A stretch of DNA of 64,000 nucleotides from Mycolicibacterium iranicum (GCF_002101705.1 NZ_LQPC01000047.1:124001-188000), one strand, 5' to 3'. Shown: positions 45,281-53,781, numbered from the stretch's first letter. The notes: generated from the sequence alone by a model not told the origin. A program made the numbers and translations.

Positions 45281-46396
45281 TCAGGCCAGAAGGTCGGCCG
45301 GGTCCGTGTAGGGCAAGCCCAGATCGGTGGCCACCTGCTCGGACAGCAGTGCGCCTTCGTGTGTCGAAAGCCCCTTCGACAGTGCGGCATCGGCGCGGCA
45401 GGCGTCCTGCCAGCCCTTGCCCGCCAGCTTCAGCACGTAGGGCAGCGTGGCGTTGGTCAGCGCGTAGGTCGAGGTGCGGGGCACCGCGCCCGGCATGTTC
45501 GCGACGCAGTAGAACACGGTGTCGTGCACCGCGAACGTCGGGTCGTCGTGCGTAGTCGGGCGGGAATCTTCGAAGCAACCGCCCTGGTCGATCGCGATGT
45601 CGACGAGCACGGCTCCCGACTTCATGGCTGCCACAGTCGAATTGGTGACCAGCTTGGGCGCCTTCGCGCCCGGCACCAGTACCGCACCGATGACGAGGTC
45701 GGCGCCCTTGACGGCATCCTCGAGGTCGAGCATCGACGAGTAGCGCGTCTCGATGCTTCCGTTGAACTCGTTGTCGATCTTGCGCAGCGTGTTGATGTTG
45801 ACGTCGAAGACGTTGACGTGTGCGCCCATGCCCTTGGCGATGCGCGCGGCGTTGTAGCCGGCGACGCCGCCGCCGATGACGACGACCTCGGCGGGGGCGA
45901 CTCCGGGGACACCTCCCATGAGGACGCCGCGGCCACCGTGGCTACGCATCAGGTGATATGCGCCGACCTGAGCGGAGAGCCTGCCGGCCACCTCGCTCAT
46001 CGGGGCCAGCAGCGGGAGGGCGCCGTCGGCGGTCTGCACCGTCTCGTAGGCGATCGACGTGGTGCCCGACGCCATGAGAGCGTCGGTGCACGGCTTGGAC
46101 GCGGCCAGGTGAAGGTAGGTGAAGAGCGTCTGGCCTTTGCGCATCTTCGTGTACTCGGGCTCGATCGGCTCCTTGACCTTGAGCAGCAGCTCGGCCTCGG
46201 CCCACACTTCGTCGGCCCCGTTGACCATCTGGGCGCCGGCACGCTTGAAGTCGGCGTCCGAGATGGCGGAGCCGTCGCCCGCGCCGGCCTGGATGAGCAC
46301 TTCGTGCCCTCGCTGCACCAGCTCGGCGACACCGGATGGGGTGATCGCGACTCGGAATTCGTTGTTCTTGATCTCGGTCGGGATACCGACGCGCAT
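45281..46396 (-). CDS. ald: L-alanine dehydrogenase
   Basis: The 371-residue enzyme interconverts alanine and pyruvate with NAD, and in mycobacteria also reduces glyoxylate. It has VGIPTEIKNNEFRVAI at the start, the catalytic TYLHLAA lysine/histidine region, and the Rossmann motif VIGGGVAGYNAARIAKGMG. ATG 46396 has gaggag 7 bases upstream. It is divergent from the Lrp/AsnC regulator gene aldR, its known activator in mycobacteria. Confidence 0.97.
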   Translation of the reverse strand: MRVGIPTEIKNNEFRVAITPSGVAELVQRGHEVLIQAGAGDGSAISDADFKRAGAQMVNGADEVWAEAELLLKVKEPIEPEYTKMRKGQTLFTYLHLAASKPCTDALMASGTTSIAYETVQTADGALPLLAPMSEVAGRLSAQVGAYHLMRSHGGRGVLMGGVPGVAPAEVVVIGGGVAGYNAARIAKGMGAHVNVFDVNINTLRKIDNEFNGSIETRYSSMLDLEDAVKGADLVIGAVLVPGAKAPKLVTNSTVAAMKSGAVLVDIAIDQGGCFEDSRPTTHDDPTFAVHDTVFYCVANMPGAVPRTSTYALTNATLPYVLKLAGKGWQDACRADAALSKGLSTHEGALLSEQVATDLGLPYTDPADLLA

Positions 46397-46423
46397 GATC
46401 ACTCCTCGTTAGGCATTTGGTTC

Positions 46424-46435
46424 TCACAATTGTGA
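46424..46435. promoter_or_regulatory. Palindrome TCACAATTGTGA in the ald-aldR intergenic region
   Basis: The perfect 12-base palindrome lies in an AT-rich stretch 28 bases before ald and 54 bases before aldR. Lrp/AsnC proteins bind such sites in series, so it is a likely AldR site for alanine-controlled ald expression. Confidence 0.6.
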
Positions 46436-46477
46436 AGAAACATCGAAATGAAGGCAATAACCATGAGGATAATTCCG

Positions 46478-46483
46478 TAGAGT
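46478..46483 (+). promoter_or_regulatory. -10 element (TAGAGT) of aldR
   Basis: Six bases separate the box from ATG 46490, predicting a leaderless aldR mRNA. Confidence 0.55.
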
Positions 46484-46489
46484 GCACAT

Positions 46490-47005
46490 ATGAAAGAAGA
46501 ATCATCGGAATATGGCGAGGCTCGGACGGCTCGTCCGAAGGATGTTCGGAGCGTCGCGATCGATGACGTCGACCGGCGCATTCTCACTGCCCTGCATGCT
46601 GATGCGCGTATGTCGAACAGTGCGCTCGCCGATCTGATCGGGATCGCACCCTCGACGTGTCACGGCCGCGTGCGGCGCCTGCAGGAGGTCGGTGTGATCC
46701 GGGGCTTTTACGCCGACATCGATCCGGCGGCGATCGGGCTGACACTGCAGGCGATGATCTCGGTCAGCCTGCAGGCCAACTCGCGCGGCAAAATTCGGAG
46801 CTTCATCCAGACGATCCGGCGCAAGCCCCAGGTGATGGATGTCTATTTTCTGGCCGGCGCCGACGACTTCATCCTGCATGTCGCGGCTCGCGACACCGAC
46901 GATCTGCGCGCGTTCGTCGTCGACAACCTCAACGCCGATGCCGACGTGGCGGGGACGCAGACGTCACTGATCTTCGAGCACCTGCGCGGTGCCTCGCCGC
47001 TGTGA
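46490..47005 (+). CDS. aldR: Lrp/AsnC family regulator of alanine dehydrogenase
   Basis: The 171-residue protein has an extended N-terminus, an AsnC helix-turn-helix (DRRILTALHADARMSNSALADLIGIAPSTCHGRVRRL, split around residues 25-65) and a RAM/ligand domain (VMDVYFLAGADDFILHV). It matches AldR (Rv2779c) in order and length. Amino acids, mainly alanine, are the expected effectors. Its stop abuts the stop of the next convergent gene. Confidence 0.9.
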   Translation: MKEESSEYGEARTARPKDVRSVAIDDVDRRILTALHADARMSNSALADLIGIAPSTCHGRVRRLQEVGVIRGFYADIDPAAIGLTLQAMISVSLQANSRGKIRSFIQTIRRKPQVMDVYFLAGADDFILHVAARDTDDLRAFVVDNLNADADVAGTQTSLIFEHLRGASPL

Positions 47006-47380
47006 TCAGGCCGGCGTCAACGTGACGTTGTGGAGAGCGACGGCTACGTCGCTCGGCAGGATGTCCACGAAGGTGGGAGCGTTGCGCTGCGCGGGTCCCG
47101 TCGCGATGATGTTGGCAGGGAACGTGGGAGCGCAGGGAAAATTGTTGCAGCGGAACCAGATTCCCGGTGGGCTCTGGTAGGGCTGCATGCTGGGGGACTG
47201 GTCGACGCGGTAGCGGCCGGGAGGGATGTAGGTGGTCGCCCACCCGTCCCGAGGCTGGGTCGTCACCCCGAAAACGCCGTTGCTGCCATACGGCACAGCC
47301 TGTGCGGTCGGCGCGGTGAGTGCTACGCCCACAAGTGCGGACGCGGCCGTAGCGGCGAGCGTCAACGTTCGCCGATTCAT
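47006..47380 (-). CDS. Small secreted protein of unknown function
   Basis: From ATG 47380 the product is 124 residues with a clear Sec signal peptide (MNRRTLTLAATAASALVGVALT, split; cleavage near AQA-VPYG) and a mature part rich in Pro, with RCNNFPCAP (two cysteines) and GRYRVDQSPS. Similar short exported proteins are common in mycobacteria. ATG 47389 is an alternative start. No function can be assigned. Confidence 0.72.
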   Translation of the reverse strand: MNRRTLTLAATAASALVGVALTAPTAQAVPYGSNGVFGVTTQPRDGWATTYIPPGRYRVDQSPSMQPYQSPPGIWFRCNNFPCAPTFPANIIATGPAQRNAPTFVDILPSDVAVALHNVTLTPA

Positions 47381-47408
47381 GCAGCCCATCCCTTGAGGCT
47401 AGACGGCG

Positions 47409-48887
47409 CTACGGCTCGTCGTCCTGGTCTTCGGGGAGTAGGTAGCGTTCGGGGTGGTGGTAGCCGTTGGTGCGGTGTTGGCCGGTGTCGAGGTCGGGTG
47501 GGGGCAGCCATTCGGTCTGGCCTTTGGTGTTCTTGCGGGTGCGCCAGTCGGTGTTGTCGAGCATGCGGTGGTCGGCTCCGCAGGCCAGGGTGAAGTCATC
47601 GACATTGGACTGGCCGCCGTTCTTCCAGTCTGTGACGGCGTGGTGCAGCTGACACCAGTAGCCCGGCGCCGCGCAGCCCGGCCGGGTACAGCCGCGGTCG
47701 CGGGCGTGGGCCACGATCCGCTGCGCTGGGTTGGCCAGTCGTTTGGTGCGACCCAGATACAGACTCTCGCTGGTGTGCTTGTCATACACGTACAGGTAGT
47801 GAAAAGCGTTGGTGGCCAGCCGGATCAGATCCCGCATCGGCAACAAGGTGCCGCCGCCGGTGACCGCGACGCCGGCACCTTTCTCGAGGTCTTGCAGTGT
47901 CGTGGAGACGATGACGGTGACTGGCAGGCCGTTGTGGGTGCCCAGCTGACCGGATTCCAGCGCTCGGAAGGTCATCGCTTCGAGGGCGTCGTGGTTGCGC
48001 TGCGCCTGGGTGCGCGGATCCGAGCTGCGCGCCTCGGGGCGCGGATCGTGATCAGCGACCGCCGCGTCGGCATCGACGGTCTCATTGTCAGACGACACGG
48101 CCTCGACCGGCTCGTCAGCGACCGCGGGCCCGCCTGCGGCTGCCTCAGCGGTCGACACGGCTTCGGCGGGCTCGTTGAGTTCGTAGTCGGGGATGTTGTG
48201 TCCGGGGGCGGCGTCTTTGGCCCACACCGCCTCCACAGCGGCACGGAACGTCGCCGTCACCCAGCCGCTGAGAAAGCTGGAACCATCGGCTTGTTGACGC
48301 CCGAACCTGAGCCCGCGTGTGCGTTTACGGTCCTTCTCGGAGGGCTGCGGCCCATCCTGGTCGATCTTGATCAGCAGATACCGCGCCGCGGCCGCCAGAT
48401 TCTCTGGATCCAGCCCCCCACCCTGACGCGCCAACTCCGCATCGGCCTGGGCCCGCGTGCCGGCGTCCACCCAGGTGGGCAGCGCCTTGTGAAACTTCGC
48501 GATCACGCTCACGTGCTCTTCGTCGAGGAGCCCGTCGGCTTGGGCGGTGGCGGTCGCCTCCCACAGCGGCGCCAACGGCTCACCACTGAGCGAGCGGCGC
48601 GGCCCCAGCGTTTTGGCCCGCACCAATCGCCGCGCCGCCTCACGACCCGAGACCCGCAGCGCCGTGGTGAGCACCTTCTTCCACGTCGCTTCGCCCAGCC
48701 GGTGCGGCTCAGTCTCTGCCAGCAGCCGCGCCAGCACTTTGTGTTCAAGAGTCGGAACCGACCGCGTCACTGTCGCCAATTCGGCGAGCAGCCCGATCAG
48801 CTCCCGGTGCGACAACTCGTCACACGCCTTCGAGAGAACGGCGATCTGCTCACTCATCACCGCCACCGCGTCCGACACCACCTCCAT
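47409..48887 (-). CDS. 13E12-repeat family HNH endonuclease-like protein (DUF222)
   Basis: The 492-residue protein belongs to the mycobacterial 13E12 REP family: an N-terminal DUF222 domain (CDELSHRELIGLLAELATV, TEPHRLGEATWKKVLTTALR), an acidic Ala/Glu/Asp-rich insert near residues 240-300, and a C-terminal HNH nuclease with CTRPGC, CQLHHAVTDWKNGG, LACGADHRMLDN. ATG 48887 is chosen because a TAGTGT -10 inside a LexA box lies 7 bases upstream. The family is repeated in mycobacterial genomes and hosts prophage attachment in M. tuberculosis. Confidence 0.92.
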   Translation of the reverse strand: MEVVSDAVAVMSEQIAVLSKACDELSHRELIGLLAELATVTRSVPTLEHKVLARLLAETEPHRLGEATWKKVLTTALRVSGREAARRLVRAKTLGPRRSLSGEPLAPLWEATATAQADGLLDEEHVSVIAKFHKALPTWVDAGTRAQADAELARQGGGLDPENLAAAARYLLIKIDQDGPQPSEKDRKRTRGLRFGRQQADGSSFLSGWVTATFRAAVEAVWAKDAAPGHNIPDYELNEPAEAVSTAEAAAGGPAVADEPVEAVSSDNETVDADAAVADHDPRPEARSSDPRTQAQRNHDALEAMTFRALESGQLGTHNGLPVTVIVSTTLQDLEKGAGVAVTGGGTLLPMRDLIRLATNAFHYLYVYDKHTSESLYLGRTKRLANPAQRIVAHARDRGCTRPGCAAPGYWCQLHHAVTDWKNGGQSNVDDFTLACGADHRMLDNTDWRTRKNTKGQTEWLPPPDLDTGQHRTNGYHHPERYLLPEDQDDEP

Positions 48888-48890
48888 ACA

Positions 48891-48906
48891 TCGAACACTA
48901 GTTCGA
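48891..48906. promoter_or_regulatory. LexA/SOS box over the -10 of the 13E12-family gene
   Basis: TCGAACACTAGTTCGA is a perfect match to the mycobacterial SOS box TCGAAC-N4-GTTCGA. On the minus strand its centre contains TAGTGT (48900-48895), a -10 element placed 7 bases before ATG 48887. LexA binding would therefore block RNA polymerase directly. Confidence 0.9.
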
Positions 48907-49001
48907 TGATCCGACAAGAATGCGCCCGAATGTGACGAGAGAAACTCAAGTGACAGAAGAAAATTCAGAGGTCGGCGCGTCGGCGGTTGCAGGAGGCCCG
49001 A

Positions 49002-49007
49002 TAAAGT
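49002..49007 (+). promoter_or_regulatory. -10 element (TAAAGT) of dapB
   Basis: Exactly 6 bases lie between the box and ATG 49014, the geometry for a leaderless mRNA. The transcript would also carry the two overlapping downstream genes. Confidence 0.6.
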
Positions 49008-49013
49008 GAGCCC

Positions 49014-49751
49014 ATGCGAGTCGGAGTGCTGGGCGCCAAGGGCAAAGTGGGGGCGACGATGGTTGCCGGCGTCGAGAATGCCGATGACCTGACCTTCACC
49101 GCGGGAGTCGACGCCGGCGATTCACTGTCCGCTCTCGTGGACAGTGACACCGAGGCCGTCATCGACTTCACCCACCCCAGCGTCGTCATGGACAATCTGA
49201 AGTTCTTGATCGACAACGGAATTCATGCTGTTGTCGGGACCACGGGCTTCACCGACGAGCGGCTCGATCAGGTCAGGGAATGGCTTTCGGCCAAGCCGGA
49301 TGTCTCGGTGCTCATCGCCCCGAACTTCGCGATCGGCGCCGTGCTGTCGATGCACTTCGCGCAGCAGGCCGCCAAGTACTTCGAGTCCGTCGAGGTGATC
49401 GAGCTGCATCACCCGCAAAAGGCCGATGCTCCGTCGGGTACTGCGGCACGCACCGCGCGGCTCATTGCGGAGGCGCGAAAAGGCATGCCGCCCAACCCCG
49501 ATGCGACCACTACCGGACTCGACGGAGCCAGGGGGGCGAACGTCGACGGCATCCCGGTGCATTCGGTGCGCCTCGCCGGCCTCGTCGCACATCAGGAGGT
49601 TCTTTTCGGCACGCTCGGCGAGACGCTGACGATCCGTCACGACAGCATTGATCGCACCTCCTTCGTCCCCGGCGTCCTGCTCGCTGTGCGCAAGATCCGC
49701 GAAGTCCCCGGCCTCACGGTCGGTCTCGAGCCCCTTCTCGATCTGACATGA
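49014..49751 (+). CDS. dapB: 4-hydroxy-tetrahydrodipicolinate reductase
   Basis: The 245-residue enzyme reduces the DapA product on the way to diaminopimelate and lysine. It has the nucleotide motif GVLGAKGKVG at the start, DFTHPSVV, GTTGFTDE, and the catalytic ELHHPQKADAPSGTA region with His and Lys. Length equals the mycobacterial enzyme. The stop overlaps the next gene by 4 bases. Confidence 0.97.
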   Translation: MRVGVLGAKGKVGATMVAGVENADDLTFTAGVDAGDSLSALVDSDTEAVIDFTHPSVVMDNLKFLIDNGIHAVVGTTGFTDERLDQVREWLSAKPDVSVLIAPNFAIGAVLSMHFAQQAAKYFESVEVIELHHPQKADAPSGTAARTARLIAEARKGMPPNPDATTTGLDGARGANVDGIPVHSVRLAGLVAHQEVLFGTLGETLTIRHDSIDRTSFVPGVLLAVRKIREVPGLTVGLEPLLDLT

Positions 49752-50215
49752 GCGACGGAGCGCGCGCACTTCGCATCCAGCTGCTCATCGGCTTCATGTG
49801 TGTCGCGCTCATCGTCTATTTCGTGTTGCTGGGACGCGCGGCCTTTGTCCTCATCGGTTCCGGCGAGGTCGCCCCGATCGGTCTCGGCTTGGCGATTCTC
49901 ATCCTGCCCGGCATCGGCGTCTGGGTCCTTGTCGCGACGCTGCGCGCGGGTCTGGCGCACCAACGCCTGGCCCTCAAGGCCCGGGAGCGTGGCATGGAGC
50001 TCGACGTCAGCGACCTTCCGCGACGGGCATCCGGGCGCATCGAACGCGATGCCGCCGACGCGCTGTTCCACACGGTGCGCGACGAACTCGAGGCCGATCC
50101 CGACAACTGGCTGCGCTGGTATCGACTGGCCCGCGCCTACGACTATGCCGGCGACCGTTCGCGCGCCCGAGAGACGATGAAAAAGGCTGTACAGATGGAG
50201 GAATCGGCGCGATGA
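49748..50215 (+). CDS. Conserved membrane protein (Rv2772c type)
   Basis: The 155-residue protein has two N-terminal membrane helices (about 10-33 and 43-66), then a cytosolic part with RDELEADPDNWLRWYRLARAYDYAGDRSRARETM, which reads as one tetratricopeptide-like unit. Function unknown. It is translationally coupled to dapB and to the flavodoxin-fold gene. Confidence 0.8.
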   Translation: MSDGARALRIQLLIGFMCVALIVYFVLLGRAAFVLIGSGEVAPIGLGLAILILPGIGVWVLVATLRAGLAHQRLALKARERGMELDVSDLPRRASGRIERDAADALFHTVRDELEADPDNWLRWYRLARAYDYAGDRSRARETMKKAVQMEESAR

Positions 50216-50667
50216 GCAAGACGCTGCTGATCGTCCACCACACCCCGTCCCCGCACTGTCACGAGATGTTCGAGGCGGTCGTCTCCGGTGCGACCGATCC
50301 CGACATCGACGGCGTCGACGTTCTCCGGCGACCGGCGCTGACCGTTTCACCGGCGGAGCTGCTGGCGGCCGACGGTTACGTTCTTGGCACACCGGCCAAT
50401 CTCGGATACATCAGCGGCGCAATGAAACACGCGTTCGACTGCGCGTACTACCAGCTGCTCGACGCCACTCGGGGTAGGCCTTTCGGCGTCTACGTCCATG
50501 GCAACGAAGGAACCGAAGGCGCTGAGCGAGCCCTCGCCGGAATCACGGGCGGCCTGGGCTGGGAGCAGGCCGCCGAGACGGTGACGGTGTCGGGAAAGCC
50601 CACGAAAGACGACCTCGAGGCCTGCTGGAATCTCGGGGCGACGGTCGCGGCTGGGCTGATGACCTGA
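50212..50667 (+). CDS. Flavodoxin/NAD(P)H-quinone-reductase-fold protein
   Basis: The 151-residue protein begins SKTLLIVHHTPSPHCHEMFEAV and has LLAADGYVLGTPANLGYISGAMKHAFD, the FMN-binding fold of flavodoxin-like reductases (Rv2771c type). Partner and substrate are unknown. ATG 50212 overlaps the stop of the membrane protein gene. The dapB operon appears to end here. Confidence 0.83.
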   Translation: MSKTLLIVHHTPSPHCHEMFEAVVSGATDPDIDGVDVLRRPALTVSPAELLAADGYVLGTPANLGYISGAMKHAFDCAYYQLLDATRGRPFGVYVHGNEGTEGAERALAGITGGLGWEQAAETVTVSGKPTKDDLEACWNLGATVAAGLMT

Positions 50668-50713
50668 CCGGGTAGGCGGTTTCCGCGGTTCCCTGCGTGT
50701 CTGTAGGGAACTA

Positions 50714-50875
50714 TTGGAGCTCGCAATTGCGGGTGCCGAGGTCGAGATGGTCGTCGGCGACGTCTCGCTGGAGCAGGACGCCCGCCGCATGACCGCGGCC
50801 GTCTCCGAACATTTCGACGGGCGCGGAATGTTTCTGACGTGCAAGTTCGCCGTCGAAGCGATGGTGGCCCGCGCC
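50714..50875 (+). pseudogene. Remnant of a short-chain dehydrogenase gene
   Basis: An open stretch from TTG 50714 reads as two joined SDR fragments: an AGAEVEMVVGDVSLEQDARR part (the cofactor-side aspartate strand) runs straight into GMFLTCKFAVEAM (the substrate-side helix), so the roughly 30 residues with NAG and the N-terminal GxxxGxG are missing. The frame then drifts into the antisense of the ester-cyclase gene. It is best read as a deleted, non-functional SDR gene. Confidence 0.6.
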
Positions 50876-51403
50876 TCAGCTCGTGGAACGATGACGACGG
50901 GCACGCATCGCCGCCCGCAGGCCCGTCACCGGATGACTGAGAAGGGTCACCATCTTTCCGGGAACGGAATTGGGTTCGCGACCGACGCCGAGTTGGACGA
51001 ACAGTGTCAACCGGTCGAAGTACACGCGCTCGCAGATCAGATCAGCACCGTCGAACTCGAATACGGTGACGATCGGCAGGTTCAGGCGCCGACCGGTGGG
51101 CGGCAGTCCGCGAAACGGCCCCCGGTGCGTCCCGCGCACCACCGTCTCGAAAATCACCCGGTTTCCTTGGTGGCCGAAAGAGTCGGGTGCGATGTCGAAA
51201 TGCATGTCCGGAAACGCGGTGAACAGCTCACGATATGAATCGGCGACTGCGGCCCGCCCGTCCGCCACGTCGTCGCCGGGCATCTCGGTGCGCTCGAAAC
51301 CCGGTCTGAAAGTGGCAAGAGTCGCGGCGATGTCGTGCCGATTCTCCGCGTTGAGGTGCGCAAGTACCGTCACTCCGCGCAGCTCGCGCAGAGGTATGTC
51401 CAT
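50876..51403 (-). CDS. SnoaL-like ester cyclase / NTF2-fold protein
   Basis: From ATG 51403 the product is 175 residues. The core (AENRHDIAATLATF, SYRELFTAFPDMHFDI, GTHRGPFRGLPPTGRRLNLPIV, CERVYFDRLTLFVQLG) is the SnoaL-like polyketide-cyclase/ester-cyclase fold. Substrate unknown. A GTG at 51421 is an alternative start. The C-terminus overlaps the SDR remnant on the other strand. Confidence 0.8.
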   Translation of the reverse strand: MDIPLRELRGVTVLAHLNAENRHDIAATLATFRPGFERTEMPGDDVADGRAAVADSYRELFTAFPDMHFDIAPDSFGHQGNRVIFETVVRGTHRGPFRGLPPTGRRLNLPIVTVFEFDGADLICERVYFDRLTLFVQLGVGREPNSVPGKMVTLLSHPVTGLRAAMRARRHRSTS

Positions 51404-51717
51404 TCTTGATGATCTGGTCACGAATAATCCCCCCGCGATGCCAAGCCAACTTTGAGAGGCTGACGTCGTTGACCAAAGCGTAGATTACGAGCGCCGAAAA
51501 CGGAGCCGACTGCGTACTTTCGGGGGAAAAGATGGGCACCACATTGCCGAGGGGATGCCTTTTTCGCTTTCACGGAAATCTGTATCGGCGATGAGATCGC
51601 GCATGGCGCTGACGTTTTCACCATCCATGGTGGTAATACGGTGTGGGTGCGTACCCATCCCGACGCCTGCTTGATCGAGCAAATATTCGGGACGAAGTAG
51701 CTGACGAAGGAGTCGTG
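51404..51717. other. Non-coding gap between divergent genes
   Basis: About 314 bases, less GC-rich than the surroundings, separate the ester-cyclase and membrane-protein starts. I found no convincing ORF, RNA or repeat. Promoters for both genes should lie here, but no box stood out. Confidence 0.4.
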
Positions 51718-52179
51718 ATGCCCGGTATCGCCGAACTCGCCCTTGCCGGTGCGCCGATCGCGGGAGGCGCACTGCTCGGCATCGCGGCGGGAAACCTCAG
51801 GCCTCCCGATGTGCGCGGCATGTTCGCCAAAGACATGGATCTGCTGGATCGACTCCCCGAGGATCAGGTCGAGCGCCGCGCCGAGCTGCAGCGGGTGATC
51901 GATCTGCGCATCGATTCATTGATTGCCGCTGTCGACAAGAACCGGGAGATGCGCGAACTCGCGGCGTCATATCAGGGAAACTGGCGCGACATCGTGGTCT
52001 TCATCTGCGCGATCCTGTTCACCATCATCTGGTGGAACGTAGAACACAGTCGGGCCAACTGGCTGCTGATGTTCATCGTGCTCATCGTGCTCAGCATCCT
52101 CGCCGGTGTCTACGCTGCGCGGGGAATCCTGCGAGGCGTAGCCGCCGTCTTGCATGCGCGTCGCCGCACCACACCCTGA
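51718..52179 (+). CDS. Membrane protein of unknown function
   Basis: The 153-residue protein has a hydrophobic N-terminal segment (IAELALAGAPIAGGALLGIAAG), a charged middle (residues 35-90, with RRAELQRVIDLRIDSLIAAVDKNREM, likely helical) and two C-terminal membrane helices (about 98-112 and 118-140). gaagga precedes ATG 51718. I do not recognise the family. Confidence 0.65.
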   Translation: MPGIAELALAGAPIAGGALLGIAAGNLRPPDVRGMFAKDMDLLDRLPEDQVERRAELQRVIDLRIDSLIAAVDKNREMRELAASYQGNWRDIVVFICAILFTIIWWNVEHSRANWLLMFIVLIVLSILAGVYAARGILRGVAAVLHARRRTTP

Positions 52180-52200
52180 AGCGTTGCGGCGTAAAGACTT

Positions 52201-52938
52201 TCAGCGAAGGTGTGCGCCGAAGAACGACTCCGTGGCCTCCCAGTGCCGTGCCGCTGCTGCTTCGTCGTACGGCCCGTTGTCGGGCACGGCGAAACCGTGT
52301 TCTGCCGGGTACCACTCGATGGTGTGCTCGACGCCGGCCGCGGTGAGCGCCTTCTCGAGGGTCTCGCCGTTCTCGGTGGTGAACGACCGGTCGTTGCGGG
52401 CAGCGCCGACATAGACGGCCGCCCGGATCTTGTCGGCCAGCAGGTGGGGGCTCCCCGGGTCGTCGGAGGCCAGTCCGCCGCCGTGGAACGACATCGCCGC
52501 CGCGACACGCTCCGGGACCCGACCCGCCACCACCAGCGAGGTGCGCCCGCCCATGCAGTATCCCGTCGTTCCGAACGTCTCTCCGGTGACCTCGGTCCGG
52601 CTGGACAGGTAGTCGAAGAACGCCGTCGCATCCGAGGCCATGCGTTCAGGGGTGACGTCGGACATCATCCGGAACAGGCGCTTGCGTTCGGCGTCGTCGG
52701 AGAACACGGTCGCCATCGTGAACGGCTCCCAGTCGCCCTCGCGGTAGTACACGTCGGGTACCAGCACCGCATAGCCATAGGCGGCGAGTTGGTCGGCCAT
52801 CGCGCGCACGGTGGTCCGCGCACCGCCGGCGTCGGGGTACATGACGATGCCCGGCCAGGGGCCCTCGCCATCGGGGGTGTGCAGGCTGACGGGGCAGGAA
52901 CCGTCGGGGGTCGTCACGGTGTCGGTGATCCTCGGCAT
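52201..52938 (-). CDS. Dienelactone hydrolase family protein
   Basis: The 245-residue alpha/beta-hydrolase has nucleophile Cys in GYCMGGR (near residue 118), aspartate region VGAARNDRSF and histidine in PAEHGFAVPD, the Cys-Asp-His triad of dienelactone hydrolases. It corresponds to Rv2765 and lies divergent from thyA as in M. tuberculosis. ATG 52938 starts at the conserved PRITDTV segment. The substrate is unknown. Confidence 0.9.
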   Translation of the reverse strand: MPRITDTVTTPDGSCPVSLHTPDGEGPWPGIVMYPDAGGARTTVRAMADQLAAYGYAVLVPDVYYREGDWEPFTMATVFSDDAERKRLFRMMSDVTPERMASDATAFFDYLSSRTEVTGETFGTTGYCMGGRTSLVVAGRVPERVAAAMSFHGGGLASDDPGSPHLLADKIRAAVYVGAARNDRSFTTENGETLEKALTAAGVEHTIEWYPAEHGFAVPDNGPYDEAAAARHWEATESFFGAHLR

Positions 52939-52968
52939 GGGATCCGTTCTACTCCGCATCGCTGGACG

Positions 52969-52974
52969 TAAGCT
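52969..52974 (+). promoter_or_regulatory. -10 element (TAAGCT) of thyA-dfrA
   Basis: Six bases separate the box from GTG 52981, the leaderless geometry. dfrA and the glycosylase gene overlap downstream and should share this transcript. Confidence 0.6.
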
Positions 52975-52980
52975 AAGCGC

Positions 52981-53781
52981 GTGCCGATCGCCACCCCGTA
53001 CGAGGATCTGCTCCGTCTCGTGCTCGACACCGGGGTCCCCAAATCGGATCGCACCGGCACGGGCACCCGGAGTGTGTTCGGCCATCAGCTGCGGTACGAC
53101 CTGAACGCCGGTTTCCCGCTCATCACCACCAAGAAGGTGCACACTAAGTCCATCATCTACGAGCTGCTGTGGTTCCTGCGCGGCGACTCCAATGTGCGGT
53201 GGCTGCAGGAGCACGGTGTCACGATCTGGGATGAATGGGCCTCTCCGACAGGCGATCTCGGACCCGTCTACGGCGTGCAGTGGCGGTCGTGGCCGACGCC
53301 GTCCGGTGAGCACATCGACCAGATCAGCGCGGCGCTGGAGTTGCTGCGCACCGATCCAGACAGCCGGCGCAACATCGTCTCGGCATGGAACGTCGGCGAG
53401 ATCCCGCAGATGGCGCTGCCGCCGTGCCATGCGTTTTTCCAGTTCTACGTCGCGGGGGGTCGCCTCAGCTGCCAGCTGTACCAGCGCAGCGCCGACCTCT
53501 TTCTCGGTGTTCCGTTCAACATCGCGAGCTACGCGCTGCTCACCCACATGATGGCCGCCCAGGCGGGTCTCGGCGTGGGGGAGTTCATCTGGACCGGCGG
53601 CGACTGCCACATCTACGACAACCATGTCGAGCAGGTCACCGAACAACTGTCCCGCGAACCGCGGCCCTATCCGGAACTTGTTCTGGGTCAACGTGATTCG
53701 ATCTTCGACTACACCTATGAGGACATCGTCATCAAGAACTACGAACCGTACCCGGCCATCAAGGCCCCGGTGGCAGTGTGA
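52981..53781 (+). CDS. thyA: Thymidylate synthase ThyA
   Basis: The 266-residue enzyme methylates dUMP with methylene-tetrahydrofolate, producing dihydrofolate. Catalytic Cys is in LPPCHAFFQFYV; also visible are RTGTGTRSVFGHQ, the QRSADLFLGVPFNIASYA dUMP site and the C-terminal IKAPVAV. The stop overlaps dfrA by 4 bases, coupling dihydrofolate production to its recycling. The unrelated ThyX is also in this window. Confidence 0.98.
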   Translation: MPIATPYEDLLRLVLDTGVPKSDRTGTGTRSVFGHQLRYDLNAGFPLITTKKVHTKSIIYELLWFLRGDSNVRWLQEHGVTIWDEWASPTGDLGPVYGVQWRSWPTPSGEHIDQISAALELLRTDPDSRRNIVSAWNVGEIPQMALPPCHAFFQFYVAGGRLSCQLYQRSADLFLGVPFNIASYALLTHMMAAQAGLGVGEFIWTGGDCHIYDNHVEQVTEQLSREPRPYPELVLGQRDSIFDYTYEDIVIKNYEPYPAIKAPVAV

